Source: Labilibaculum sp. DW002 (GTDB lineage: Bacteria; Bacteroidota; Bacteroidia; Bacteroidales; Marinifilaceae). Taken from it: a DNA stretch of 64,000 nucleotides. The first letter of the stretch is position 1; every line of letters starts with the position of its first letter. The stretch covers positions 124,001 through 188,000 of the forward strand of contig NZ_JAKJSC010000001.1 in NCBI RefSeq assembly GCF_029029525.1, read 5' to 3'. Of this stretch, positions 44,441 through 53,433 are shown piece after piece. The notes beneath the pieces are model-generated. The model was not told where the DNA came from and ran no database searches. It saw nothing but the letters and a program-made list of their open reading frames with translations. A program made the position numbers and the translations under genes.

Positions 44441-45778
44441 ATGAAAGACAAAATTCGAATAGCAAATGCCGGTGGCTTTTGGGGAGATGATCTTGGCGTT
44501 TTGAGACGTCAGTTGGAAGGTGGAGAAGTGGACTATATTTCTTCAGATTTTTTGGCTGAGGTTACCATGAGTATCCTTCGAAAACAGCAGTTAAAAAATG
44601 AAGCCATGGGGTATGTGGGCGATTTTGTTGATCAGATTGTTGATGTTGCAGCCCTGATGAAAGAAAAGAAGGTGAGAATGCTAACCAATGCAGGCGGTAT
44701 TAATCCTTTAGCTTGTGCTCGCAAAATTCTATCAGAACTTAATAAAAAAGGTATAGATTTAAAGATTACAGTTGTTGTTGGCGATAATATAATTGAAAGG
44801 ATTGATGAGTTTTATCCTGATAAAACCATGTTTACCGATATGGAAACGGGTGATGACTTTGCTCGTATCAAAGAGAATATTCAATCTGCAAATGTTTATT
44901 TAGGTGTACCGCCTTTATTAAAAGCTTTAGAAAGTGGAGCAGATCTAATATTAGCTGGACGTGTTACAGATACGTCAATTACTATGGCACCTTTTATTTA
45001 TGAGCTTGGATGGGATCTCGGAGATTGGAATAAATTGGCTGCAGGTTTGGTAGCTGGTCATATAATAGAATGTGGTGCGCAGGCCAGTGGTGGTAATTTT
45101 ACAGATTGGCAGAAGGTTAAGTCATGGAACAATATGGGTTATCCAATTGTTGAGATGAATAAGGATGGAAGCTTTGAAGTTTACAAGCACGCAAACACGG
45201 GTGGTTTAATTAGTTGTGATACCATACGTGAACAGCTAGTTTATGAAATGGGAGATCCTAAACATTATATTAGTCCAGATGTGGTTGCTGATTTTAGCCA
45301 ATTGGAATTAACAGAAGTGGCTCCTAACCGAGTTTTAGTTAAAAATGCGAAAGGTCATCCTTCCACACACTTTTTGAAAGTTTCAATGGCATACGAAGAT
45401 GGCTATAAGGCTGTTAGTTCTATTGTGATTTCGGGAGGAAGAGTTTTGAATAAAGCTCGTGAATTTGAAAAGATATTTTGGGAGAGATTAAATACAGATT
45501 ATAAGAAAACCAATACGGAATATATTGGTTATAATGCTTGTCATCAGGATTTGGTAGAAGATATTGATCCTAATGAAATTCTTTTGCGTTTCTCAGTTTA
45601 CGATGATGATTTAGAAAAGATTAAGGCTTTCTCAACAAGTATTGCTCCCTTAATTTTGAGTGGCCCTCCGGGTGTTGCTGTAACAGGTGGTAGAGCTCGT
45701 AGTCAACAGGTTATTACTTATTGGCCGACTTTAATACCCAAAAGAACACATCACTTCTGCTGTTCATATTTTAAATGA
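44441..45778 (+). CDS. AtuA-family protein, N-terminal part (frameshifted gene)
   Basis: 445 residues as read, ending in an alien tail after TYWPTLIPK. The N-terminal part is the AtuA/DUF1446 domain: IANAGGFWGDDL at the start, MLTNAGGINPLACA near 80, and a GRVTDTSITMAPF segment near 170. From about 45737 the family sequence continues in the +1 frame: CCCAAAA read one base shorter gives PKEHITSAVHILND and joins the downstream piece. The intact gene (44441-46259) would encode about 605 residues, the usual AtuA size. AtuA proteins act in acyclic terpene/leucine catabolic clusters; their reaction is not settled. Broken gene, error or recoding are the options. Confidence 0.8.
   Translation: MKDKIRIANAGGFWGDDLGVLRRQLEGGEVDYISSDFLAEVTMSILRKQQLKNEAMGYVGDFVDQIVDVAALMKEKKVRMLTNAGGINPLACARKILSELNKKGIDLKITVVVGDNIIERIDEFYPDKTMFTDMETGDDFARIKENIQSANVYLGVPPLLKALESGADLILAGRVTDTSITMAPFIYELGWDLGDWNKLAAGLVAGHIIECGAQASGGNFTDWQKVKSWNNMGYPIVEMNKDGSFEVYKHANTGGLISCDTIREQLVYEMGDPKHYISPDVVADFSQLELTEVAPNRVLVKNAKGHPSTHFLKVSMAYEDGYKAVSSIVISGGRVLNKAREFEKIFWERLNTDYKKTNTEYIGYNACHQDLVEDIDPNEILLRFSVYDDDLEKIKAFSTSIAPLILSGPPGVAVTGGRARSQQVITYWPTLIPKRTHHFCCSYFK
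45737..45743 (+). other. One-base frameshift site in the AtuA-like gene
   Basis: The run CCCAAAA (CCC 45737-45739, AAAA 45740-45743) carries one base more than needed. Removing one C or A restores P-K-E-H-I-T-S-A-V and one continuous ~605-residue frame. Such short homopolymers are frequent sites of indel error as well as true mutation. Confidence 0.8.
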
Positions 45779-45791
45779 CGAGGGAGAAGTT

Positions 45792-46259
45792 TTGGAGAGT
45801 TATGAAATTGGTTCCGTTTTAGGCAATGAAGAAGAGATGCTTGTAATGGACTTGAAGGAACATACTGAATATGTTGATCCTTCGTGGGAGGAAGATCGAT
45901 TGATCACAGTTCATTTACGAGATATTTGTTTGGGTAGATCAGGAGATAAGGGTGATACGGTTAATGTTGGTGTGTTGGCAAGATCTGAAGAGATATATCA
46001 GTACTTAAAACATGATTTAACAGCCAAGAAGGTTAGGGAAATGTTTGGTAAAATGACAAAAGGAAAAGTAACCCGTTTTGAAATTGATAACCTATTGGCA
46101 TTGAATTTCTTATTGGAAGAATCGCTAGATGGTGGAGGAACAAAATCTTTAATGATTGATGCTCAAGGAAAGACTTTTGCTTCTGCATTGTTGAATCAGG
46201 AAATCATGATTCCGGAAAAATTACTTTCATCAAAACAAAAGGCTGTATCACAAAAATAA
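45792..46259 (+). CDS. AtuA-family protein, C-terminal part (frameshifted gene)
   Basis: 155 residues from a TTG; the frame is actually open back to the frameshift near 45737. It holds the small C-terminal AtuA domain with VHLRDICLGRSGDKGDTVNVGVLAR. This domain exists as a separate AtuA-related protein in some bacteria, so a functional split cannot be excluded, but homology across the junction argues for a former single gene. Confidence 0.75.
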   Translation: MESYEIGSVLGNEEEMLVMDLKEHTEYVDPSWEEDRLITVHLRDICLGRSGDKGDTVNVGVLARSEEIYQYLKHDLTAKKVREMFGKMTKGKVTRFEIDNLLALNFLLEESLDGGGTKSLMIDAQGKTFASALLNQEIMIPEKLLSSKQKAVSQK

Positions 46260-46337
46260 TTTAAGGAAAAGCCCATGATGATTGGGATAGTTTATGATTA
46301 TTACTAACTTAAAAGTTAAGAAGATAAAGAGAAAAAT

Positions 46338-47483
46338 ATGAATTTTGATTTAAGTGAAGAACACAATACAATAAGAAAGGCTGTTCGGGATTTTGCCGAA
46401 CGGGATATAAAACCATTGGCTGCAGAATTAGATGAGAAGGAGACATTTTCTGAAGAATTAACAAAGAAAATGGGAGAGTTAGGCCTATTTGGAATGACAC
46501 TACCAGAAGAATATGGAGGTCAAGGAACTGATTATTTATCATACATTATTGCAGTTGAGGAAATTGCTAGGGTAGATGGATCTCATGCAGCTACTTTGGC
46601 TGCTCATAATTCACTTGGCATTGGTCCATTATATGAATTTGGTACAGAAGAACAAAAACTGAAATATCTTCCAGGCCTTTGTTCAGGAGATGAACTTTGG
46701 GCATTTGGATTAACGGAACCAGAAGCGGGTTCTGATTCGAGAGGATCTAAAACTTACGCTAAAGATTTGGGTGATCAATGGGAAATTAATGGATCGAAAA
46801 TTTTCATAACCAATGGTTCGTCTAAATTGTGCAAAGGAGTAACTGTACAGGCAATAAGTGCAATTAATGACAATGAAAAGGAGTTTACAACTTTTATTGT
46901 AGAAAAAAATACGCCAGGATGGACGTCAAGAGCTATGCATGGGAAGATGATGTGGAGAGCTTCTGACACTTCGGAAATGTTTTTTGATACTTGTTGTATT
47001 TCTAAACAAAATATTCTTGGAGAACATGGAATGGGATCAAAAGTGATGCTAAAAACACTTGATTCAGGAAGATTGTCTATTGCTGCGATGGGACTTGGTT
47101 GTGCTCAAGGGGCATATGAACTTGCCCTTGCTTATGCGCAAGAGAGAAAACAATTTGGTAAACCGATATCGAAATTTCAAGCAATTTCTTTTAAATTAGC
47201 TGATATGGCTACCAAAATTGAATTGGCTCGCAATCTTTTGTACAAAGCGTGTTGGTTAAAAGACAATGGGAGAGAGTTTGCCAAGGAGGCTGCAATGGCT
47301 AAATTGTATTGTTCGGAGATTGCCAAAGAAGTTGCTGATGAAGCGGTTCAAATTCATGGTGGATATGGCTTAATGAAGGAATATCCGGTTGAACGTTTTT
47401 ATCGTGATCAGCGTTTGCTTCAAATCGGCGAGGGAACATCGGAGATTCAGCGCTTGGTTATTTCAAGACACATTGGTTGTTGA
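46338..47483 (+). CDS. Acyl-CoA dehydrogenase, possibly isovaleryl-CoA-specific
   Basis: 381 residues with standard landmarks: GLTEPEAGSDSRG near residue 127, IFITNGS near 155, and LQIGEGTSEIQRLVISR at the end. The GEG in place of YEG differs from the butyryl-type enzyme at 31021-32160, to which it is otherwise similar. Lying after the MCC genes, it is the natural candidate for the isovaleryl-CoA (leucine) step, but specificity cannot be read from sequence. Electrons would go to EtfAB. Confidence 0.9.
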   Translation: MNFDLSEEHNTIRKAVRDFAERDIKPLAAELDEKETFSEELTKKMGELGLFGMTLPEEYGGQGTDYLSYIIAVEEIARVDGSHAATLAAHNSLGIGPLYEFGTEEQKLKYLPGLCSGDELWAFGLTEPEAGSDSRGSKTYAKDLGDQWEINGSKIFITNGSSKLCKGVTVQAISAINDNEKEFTTFIVEKNTPGWTSRAMHGKMMWRASDTSEMFFDTCCISKQNILGEHGMGSKVMLKTLDSGRLSIAAMGLGCAQGAYELALAYAQERKQFGKPISKFQAISFKLADMATKIELARNLLYKACWLKDNGREFAKEAAMAKLYCSEIAKEVADEAVQIHGGYGLMKEYPVERFYRDQRLLQIGEGTSEIQRLVISRHIGC

Positions 47484-47540
47484 AAGAAGAATAAAAACAA
47501 TAAGACAATAAACATACTTGCTAACTAAATAGGACTAAAA

Positions 47541-48620
47541 ATGAGTAGAGATCTTATACTTGCCTTAAATCCACGTATGCAATTTACGCGTATCGCGGTT
47601 TATCGGATGAATTCTCCGGTTTTTTTGAAGAAAATTAACCACAAAGAGGAAGAAATTGGTGAATTTGATTGTTTTTGTGATCAAACAGAAGTTCGTGCTA
47701 AAATTATTTTAGCCGAATTGAAAGCAAATGATATTCCTCTTGATGAAATAAAAATTATTATTGGACGCGGAGGATTATTAAAACCTGTAAAATCTGGTGT
47801 ATATCGCGTTAATGATAAAATGCGTAAAGATCTTTCTGATTGTGTATATGGTAATGATGTTGTTAACTTGAGTGGCTTGTTAGCTGATTCAATCGCAGCA
47901 CAAATAGATGGTGCAAGTGCTTTTGTTGCTGATCCAGTGGTGGTTGATGAATTGGAAGATATTGCTAGAATTACTGGACGTCCTGAGTTTAAAAAGCGCT
48001 CTATCTTTCATGCTTTGGATCAAAAAACGAGTGCGAGAAAATATGCTCAAAGCATTTATAAAAAATATGAAGAACTGAATTTGATTATTGCTCATCTTGG
48101 AGGTGGTATTAGTATTGGTGCCCATCAGAAAGGAAAAGTAGTCGATTCAAATCAGGCTTATGATGGAGATGGACCTTTCTCACCAATTCGAAGTGGTAGT
48201 TTGCCAATGGGAGAAATGATTCAGATGTGTTTTTCAGGAAAATATACTGAAGAAGAGCTAATGAAAATGCAAACTGGAGAAGGTGGTTTGTATGCTTATT
48301 TTAAAACCCACAGTGGATTTGCTGTTTGTAAAATGAGAGATGCAGGCGATCAGAAGGCGGCAGAAGTTCTTTCTGCAATGGCTTATCAAGTTGCCAAATC
48401 GATTGGTGCTATGTTTCCAGTTTTTGGATCTGAAGCTGTTGATGGAATCATCATTACTGGAGGAATGGCAAAAGATGAAACTTTTGTAAGGGAAATCAGA
48501 ACAAGAGTAGAAAAAATTGCTCCAGTAACTGTCTATCCTGGAGCAGAAGTTTTAGGAGCTCTTAGTCATTATGGCAGAATGATTGAAAGAGGAGAGACTG
48601 AGATATTAGATTACGAATAG
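47541..48620 (+). CDS. buk: Butyrate kinase homologue with altered phosphate-binding motif
   Basis: 359 residues, the length of butyrate kinases. It retains IIIGRGGLLKPVKSGVY near residue 74, HLGGGISIGAH near 180 and DGDGPFSPIRSGSLP near 208. The N-terminal ATP/phosphate loop, NPGSTSTK in the family, reads N10-P-R-M-Q-F-T16-R here, losing the Gly-Ser pair. Activity on butyryl or isobutyryl phosphate may be changed or lost. No phosphate butyryltransferase gene is adjacent. Last gene of the catabolic run, before a terminator. Confidence 0.85.
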   Translation: MSRDLILALNPRMQFTRIAVYRMNSPVFLKKINHKEEEIGEFDCFCDQTEVRAKIILAELKANDIPLDEIKIIIGRGGLLKPVKSGVYRVNDKMRKDLSDCVYGNDVVNLSGLLADSIAAQIDGASAFVADPVVVDELEDIARITGRPEFKKRSIFHALDQKTSARKYAQSIYKKYEELNLIIAHLGGGISIGAHQKGKVVDSNQAYDGDGPFSPIRSGSLPMGEMIQMCFSGKYTEEELMKMQTGEGGLYAYFKTHSGFAVCKMRDAGDQKAAEVLSAMAYQVAKSIGAMFPVFGSEAVDGIIITGGMAKDETFVREIRTRVEKIAPVTVYPGAEVLGALSHYGRMIERGETEILDYE

Positions 48621-48967
48621 TAATTATCTTTATTTATAATCAATAAAAACCGGTAGTAGCCGGTTTTTTTTATGCTGTTAATTCAATACTAAATCCTTAC
48701 TTCTGTTGTATTTAGTGCACTTTCGTGGATTTTTTTTTGACCAGAGAAAAAAGAGTCGACATAGATCGAAATTGTAAAGATAAAAATCGATTTTAAAACC
48801 AAATTTCTCGTTTTTTAAACAAAGTAAACCTCTTTATTCCCGTTTATAAATCTCGCTATCCTTTTATTGATAAGGTTTTTACATTCTTATATATTTAATA
48901 GGTATAAGGATGGAACTTCTTATAACCAATAAAATAACTACTAAATTTAAATCTTATATTCTCGATT
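48621..48967. other. 347-base gap: terminator, then upstream region of the cytochrome gene
   Basis: After the terminator at 48645-48671 the rest is AT-rich; no ORF. It should contain the promoter of the hexaheme lipoprotein gene, but no TAnnTTTG was found. Confidence 0.5.
48645..48671 (+). terminator. Rho-independent terminator of the catabolic run
   Basis: AACCGG / CCGGTT around TAGTAG, followed by eight T. Confidence 0.85.
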
Positions 48968-50020
48968 ATGAAAAAAACTCGCTTATTTTTTCAGTTTGTA
49001 GGAATTGGAGTTTTTGCAATTTCTCTTACAATAGCCAGTTGTACAAAAGAAGGACCGATGGGCGCTGCAGGTGCTGATGGAACCGATGGGGTGGATGGCA
49101 CCAATGGTACCGACGGAACAACAAGTTGTTTAGCATGTCACAATACAACTACGCAAACTACAATAACGGCACAATACGAATCATCCACTCATGGTGGTAG
49201 TCAAAATTTTTATCCAGGTAGCCCATTGACAGTGGATTATGCTGGTGGTAGATATAATTGTGCTAAATGTCATTCACATGAGGGATTTATAGAAACACAA
49301 TTAACAGGTATGGATACGACTGCTGCTGCGATTCCACTACCAACAAATATTACTTGTAATACATGTCATTCGACTCACGATTCGTTCGATTTTGAAACCG
49401 ATGGACAAGATTATGCATTAAGTACAAGTATTCCAGTTGCTTTATTAATTGATAAAAATTCAGAACTTGATTTTGGTAACAATAGTAATTTGTGTGCTAA
49501 TTGTCATCAACCAAGAACAGGACCAACAGTAGCAGATGTAGATGGTAATTTTGCTGTAACAAGTTCTCGTTATGGTCCTCATCATTCTCCTCAAGCAACT
49601 ATGGTTGCAGGTATTGCAGGATATGAAACCTTAACGGGTAGTTATCCAGCAGCTGGAACAGCTACTCATGCTACAGCAGGTGCTTGCGTTCTATGTCATA
49701 TGGCAGATAAAGATAATGTTGCAACACATGATTGGGTACCAACTATCGAATCTTGTCAAGAATGTCATACTTCTCTTACTACATTTGACCATAATGGATT
49801 TCAGACAAAGATTCAAGGATTACTTGATGATCTAAAAGCGGAACTTACTACTGCTGGATTACTTGATACAGATGGAAGTATTGTTTTGGCAACTTATCCA
49901 GCTGAACAAGCAGGAGCCTTATACAATTATAAAACGGTATTAGAAGATCAAAGTTTAGGAGTTCATAATCCTGGTTATACAGAAGCTCTATTAGTAGAAT
50001 CTATTGCAATTTTCGATTAA
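48968..50020 (+). CDS. Hexaheme c-type cytochrome lipoprotein with collagen-like segment
   Basis: 350 residues. Lipoprotein signal ends TIASC (Cys near residue 25). Just after it come about eight Gly-X-Y triplets (GPM GAA GAD GTD GVD GTN GTD GTT), a short collagen-like stalk. Six CxxCH heme sites follow: CLACH, CAKCH, CNTCH, CANCH, CVLCH, CQECH. The last ~80 residues are heme-free. Likely an exported, lipid-anchored electron carrier; donor and acceptor unknown. It is a single gene between terminators. Confidence 0.88.
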   Translation: MKKTRLFFQFVGIGVFAISLTIASCTKEGPMGAAGADGTDGVDGTNGTDGTTSCLACHNTTTQTTITAQYESSTHGGSQNFYPGSPLTVDYAGGRYNCAKCHSHEGFIETQLTGMDTTAAAIPLPTNITCNTCHSTHDSFDFETDGQDYALSTSIPVALLIDKNSELDFGNNSNLCANCHQPRTGPTVADVDGNFAVTSSRYGPHHSPQATMVAGIAGYETLTGSYPAAGTATHATAGACVLCHMADKDNVATHDWVPTIESCQECHTSLTTFDHNGFQTKIQGLLDDLKAELTTAGLLDTDGSIVLATYPAEQAGALYNYKTVLEDQSLGVHNPGYTEALLVESIAIFD

Positions 50021-50051
50021 TAAACTTTTTTTTAAACTTATGTAAAAATAT

Positions 50052-50085
50052 AAAATCCTGACTCGAAAGTCAGGATTTTTCTTTT
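50052..50085. terminator. Bidirectional terminator
   Basis: AAATCCTGACT / AGTCAGGATTT around CGAA with T-rich flanks; lies between convergent genes and can serve both. Confidence 0.85.
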
Positions 50086-50106
50086 ACAGGTCATTCATTT
50101 CTTTCT

Positions 50107-51609
50107 TTATCTTTTTCTTCTTCTTGTGCTAGTTGAAATGCCAAAAACGCCTAAAATACCTCTGGTTAATTCACGAACAATGGTTGTGCCAATAGAACTA
50201 CTCATAATTTTTTCAAACTGATTTTTTTCTCTTCTCTTTGTTCTTGGTCTAGCCTTACGTCTGTTTTTTTCTTCTTTATCTTCTTCATCCTTTTCAAGCA
50301 TTTGTTCGATTCGCTCCATCAATATCTCATGGGCGCTTTCGCGATCTAATTCTTTGTTGTATTTAGCAATTAATTTTGAATCTTTTATAATGGTTTTAAT
50401 TTCTACGGATTCTAGTATATCCATTCTAGAATAGGGTGGACGCATTAAAGAATGAACCAACGGTGTTGGTCTTCCTTTACGATCAAGTGAGGAGATTAAA
50501 GCTTCTCCAATACCCAATTCAGTAATTAGGTTCTCGACATCGTAAACATCACTTTCGGGAAAATTTTGTGACAATAGCTTAATTGCTTTCCGATCTTTTG
50601 CCGTGAACGCTCTTAAGGCATGCTGAATTTTAAAGCCAAGTTGACTAAGAATATTTTCTGGAATATCATCAGGTGTTTGTGTAATAAAAACAACTCCAAT
50701 TCCTTTAGAACGAATTAATTTTATAATAGTATCCAGCTGATTAAGAAGTTCTTTGGATGCATTTTTGAATATTAAATGAGCTTCATCAATAAATATCATT
50801 AATTCAGGTTTATCGACATCTCCTTTTTCAGGAAACACTTCAAAAACCTCAGCAAGTAAAGCCATCATAAAGGCAGAGAATAATGCTGGTTTTGATTGAA
50901 CATCCGTTAAACGTATAATATTTACCATGCCCAATCCATTTTCATCTGTCTTACATAAGTCATCTACATCGAATGATGGTTCTCCAAATATTCTATTTCC
51001 ACCTTGTTGTTCCAATTGCGTTATTCTTCGCATGACAGCGTGTGCTGAATTGATCGGTACCAATCCGTATGTTTTTTGAATTTCAGATTTTCCTTCTCCA
51101 GCAGCATATCGAAGAACTGTTTTTAAGTCGTCCAAATCAAGTAAGGGGAGTTTTTTATCATCGCAGAACAGAAAGAGAATTGACAGAAGAGATGTTTGCG
51201 TGTCATTTAGAGAGAGAATTTTGCTTAAAATTACAGGTCCAAATTCAGATATGGTGCTTTTAAGAGATACGCCGGGTTCTTCTGATATGCTCATGAATTC
51301 GATTGGAAAGCCTTTCCCAATCCAATCCATTTGAATATGATGTGCACGTTTTTCAATTATCTTGTTTGTACTGCCTTTTGCACCCAAACCACTAATGTCA
51401 CCTTTAATATCCATAACTAAAGAGGGTACACCTATTCCGGAAAGTTCCTCAATCAAAACTTGTAAAGATTTTGTTTTTCCTGTTCCGGTAGCACCTGAGA
51501 TTAATCCATGTCTGTTTAATGATTTTGCGGATAATGTCACTCTTTGCCCATCAATTGGAGTGGAATCAACCATAACACCTCCAATTAATAATGTAGTTTC
51601 TTTTGTCAT
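50107..51609 (-). CDS. HerA/DUF853-type ATPase
   Basis: 500 residues. Walker A GATGTGKTKS near residue 40, Walker B LMIFIDEAH near 265, and VVFITQTPDDIPENILSQLG with a sensor/arginine region. This is the YjgR/DUF853 branch of the HerA-FtsK ATPase superfamily, suspected of DNA pumping or processing, though its role in bacteria is poorly known. The C-terminus is long, basic and charged (DKEEKNRRKARPRTKRRE). No NurA-like nuclease is adjacent. Single gene. Confidence 0.88.
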   Translation of the reverse strand: MTKETTLLIGGVMVDSTPIDGQRVTLSAKSLNRHGLISGATGTGKTKSLQVLIEELSGIGVPSLVMDIKGDISGLGAKGSTNKIIEKRAHHIQMDWIGKGFPIEFMSISEEPGVSLKSTISEFGPVILSKILSLNDTQTSLLSILFLFCDDKKLPLLDLDDLKTVLRYAAGEGKSEIQKTYGLVPINSAHAVMRRITQLEQQGGNRIFGEPSFDVDDLCKTDENGLGMVNIIRLTDVQSKPALFSAFMMALLAEVFEVFPEKGDVDKPELMIFIDEAHLIFKNASKELLNQLDTIIKLIRSKGIGVVFITQTPDDIPENILSQLGFKIQHALRAFTAKDRKAIKLLSQNFPESDVYDVENLITELGIGEALISSLDRKGRPTPLVHSLMRPPYSRMDILESVEIKTIIKDSKLIAKYNKELDRESAHEILMERIEQMLEKDEEDKEEKNRRKARPRTKRREKNQFEKIMSSSIGTTIVRELTRGILGVFGISTSTRRRKR

Positions 51610-52046
51610 GTGTATTCTTCTTTAAGGCGAGTTAATTTTTATTTTTTTATACTACTAAATTTAATTAAATTAGTCTAAATAAACTAAATACTTTTGCAAA
51701 ACTATTAGTAACGAAAGAGTTGAAATAGAACTTGAATTGTTTTTAGTTATTTGATCCGCCTTCAAATCGTGCTTCGAAAATAATGCATGATCCTTGAGAA
51801 TTCTCTTAAAGAACTTTATGGAAAGTATTATTTGTTCACAAATTCAATACCCATAATTCTTCAAATCGATAAAAATAATTAGTGATCCTCTCGTTTCGCA
51901 ATATTGAAACAAGACTTAAGTTCTCTGATTGCATGAAAGCATTTTGAGTATTCCATAGATACCATCAATATTGTTTGAAGGCAAATTAAATGACTACATG
52001 TTTTAATGCTGAATTAATATAGTTAATTCGATAATAAATAAACATA
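51610..52046. other. 437-base gap, nothing recognised
   Basis: Divergent upstream region of the ATPase gene (- strand) and the DUF937-like gene (+ strand). AT-rich, no ORF, repeat or clear -7 box. Confidence 0.5.
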
Positions 52047-52484
52047 ATGATTAAAGATTTAATAAGTAAAGCACTTAGTAGTGAAGGGGCAGGTTTACTG
52101 GAAGGAATGGGTTTACCTTCTAATAAAAGTGAAAAAGCATTGGATTTAGCTAAGGATAGTATTCTTGGTGGACTTACAGATTCTTTTACATCTGGAAATA
52201 TTGGAGATATAACAAGTGCCTTTTCTGGAGGAGGATCTAGTTCGTTAATAACATCTATTACTTCAAAATATGGCTCTAGTTTGATTTCAAAGCTTGGAGT
52301 TAGTGATACAATGTCTAAGATGATTAGTTCGGCAATAATTCCAATGGTATTTAAATTCATCAATAATAAAGAAGAAGCACCAACTGATAGCGACGAAGGG
52401 GTAAAAGATTTGTTAGGTGATTTAGTTGGGGACAGTGTTAAAGAAAAATTAGGAGGAATGTTAAAAGATAAGTTTAATTTTTAA
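52047..52484 (+). CDS. Small Gly/Ser-rich DUF937-like protein
   Basis: 145 residues, no signal peptide. Helical stretches alternate with Gly/Ser runs (AFSGGGSSSLIT). The composition and SKYGSSLISKLG pattern resemble DUF937/YidB-like proteins, whose function is unknown. It starts an apparent two-gene unit, 11 bases before the DUF4332 gene. Confidence 0.55.
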   Translation: MIKDLISKALSSEGAGLLEGMGLPSNKSEKALDLAKDSILGGLTDSFTSGNIGDITSAFSGGGSSSLITSITSKYGSSLISKLGVSDTMSKMISSAIIPMVFKFINNKEEAPTDSDEGVKDLLGDLVGDSVKEKLGGMLKDKFNF

Positions 52485-52495
52485 TTTTTAAAAAG

Positions 52496-52903
52496 ATGGC
52501 AAAAAAGATTTCAGAAATTGAAGGCATAGGGCCTGCTTACTCGTCAAAATTAGAAAAAACTGGCATAAGCACAGTAGATGCTTTGCTAAAAAAAGGTTGT
52601 ACTAAAGCTGGTAGAAAATCTATAGCTACCGAAAGTGGTATTGATGAAGGCAAAATTCTTGATTTTGTTAATATGGCAGATTTATTCCGAATTAAGGGTA
52701 TTGGAAGTCAATTCGCAGAGTTATTAAAAGTGTCAGGTGTTGATACTGTAAAAGAATTACGTAATCGAAATGCTGAAAATTTGCATTCTAAGTTGTGTGA
52801 AGTTCATGCAGAAAAGAAAGTTACTAGAGTTGTTCCTGGAGAGGGTCAGATTGAGGGGTTTATTGAACAAGCGAAGAACTTACCACCTATGGTAACTTAT
52901 TAA
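52496..52903 (+). CDS. DUF4332 helix-hairpin-helix protein
   Basis: 135 residues with two helix-hairpin-helix motifs: IEGIGPAYSSKLEKTGI near residue 8 and IKGIGSQFAELLKVSGV near 65. This is the DUF4332 pattern; HhH pairs commonly bind DNA without sequence preference, but no role is established. Follows the DUF937-like gene closely and ends before a terminator. Confidence 0.85.
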   Translation: MAKKISEIEGIGPAYSSKLEKTGISTVDALLKKGCTKAGRKSIATESGIDEGKILDFVNMADLFRIKGIGSQFAELLKVSGVDTVKELRNRNAENLHSKLCEVHAEKKVTRVVPGEGQIEGFIEQAKNLPPMVTY

Positions 52904-52923
52904 ATTACGCTCAAATTTGAAAT

Positions 52924-52952
52924 AACCACTCCTAAAATGAGTGGTTTTTTTT
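52924..52952 (+). terminator. Rho-independent terminator of the DUF4332 gene
   Basis: AACCACTC / GAGTGGTT around CTAAAAT, with eight T. Confidence 0.85.
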
Positions 52953-53021
52953 ATTGTATGATAACAGAAAATCAGCTTAATCGTTTCTAGAGGGTAGAAT
53001 GAACGATCTTAAAGTTGTAGC

Positions 53022-53052
53022 ACAAAAAAAACCGAGAAAATTCTCGGTTTTA
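53022..53052 (-). terminator. Rho-independent terminator of the HMA gene
   Basis: AAAACCGAGAA / TTCTCGGTTTT; on the minus strand it is followed by a T run. Confidence 0.8.
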
Positions 53053-53080
53053 AAAATAGTATTTTAAAGATGTGAAATCA

Positions 53081-53395
53081 TTACCCTTTTATTTCTTCCA
53101 CTTTAAATTTTAATTTTTCAATTGCTTTTTTTAAGTTGTCTTTATTCGTTTTGTCCGCTTTATAAGTAATGCTAACTTTTTGATTCTTAAAATCAACTTT
53201 GAAGTTTTTTACCCCTTTTTCGTAAGGTAAATTTTTCTCAATTTTTCCAGCACATCCCATACAGTCCATTTCAACTTTAAAAACAACTGTATCTACTTTT
53301 TTTACATCTTTGTTTCCTGCAAAAGCAATAGTGGTTAATACAACTAAGCTTAAAGCCATAATGGCCGTCTTTAGGTTTTTAGTTATTTGCTTCAT
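53081..53395 (-). CDS. Exported heavy-metal-associated (HMA) domain protein
   Basis: 104 residues. Signal peptide MKQITKNLKTAIMALSLVVLTTIAFA, then a ferredoxin-like HMA domain with the metal site MDCMGCAGKIE (CxxC near residue 45) and NLKKAIEKLKFKVEEI at the end. Like MerP/CopZ proteins it should bind a soft metal ion such as copper in the periplasm. It is the last gene of a likely three-gene operon with a TonB receptor and a Cys/His-rich protein. Confidence 0.88.
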   Translation of the reverse strand: MKQITKNLKTAIMALSLVVLTTIAFAGNKDVKKVDTVVFKVEMDCMGCAGKIEKNLPYEKGVKNFKVDFKNQKVSITYKADKTNKDNLKKAIEKLKFKVEEIKG

Positions 53396-53433
53396 CTTTA
53401 TAATTTTATTGTTCCTGTTATTAAATGTTTGTT

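Noticed and set aside
45737-45743. Programmed frameshift at CCC-AAAA
   Set aside because: CCC-A can favour +1 slippage and CCCAAAA resembles a -1 heptamer, but the heptamer is not in the needed frame and no stimulator was seen; error or mutation is simpler.
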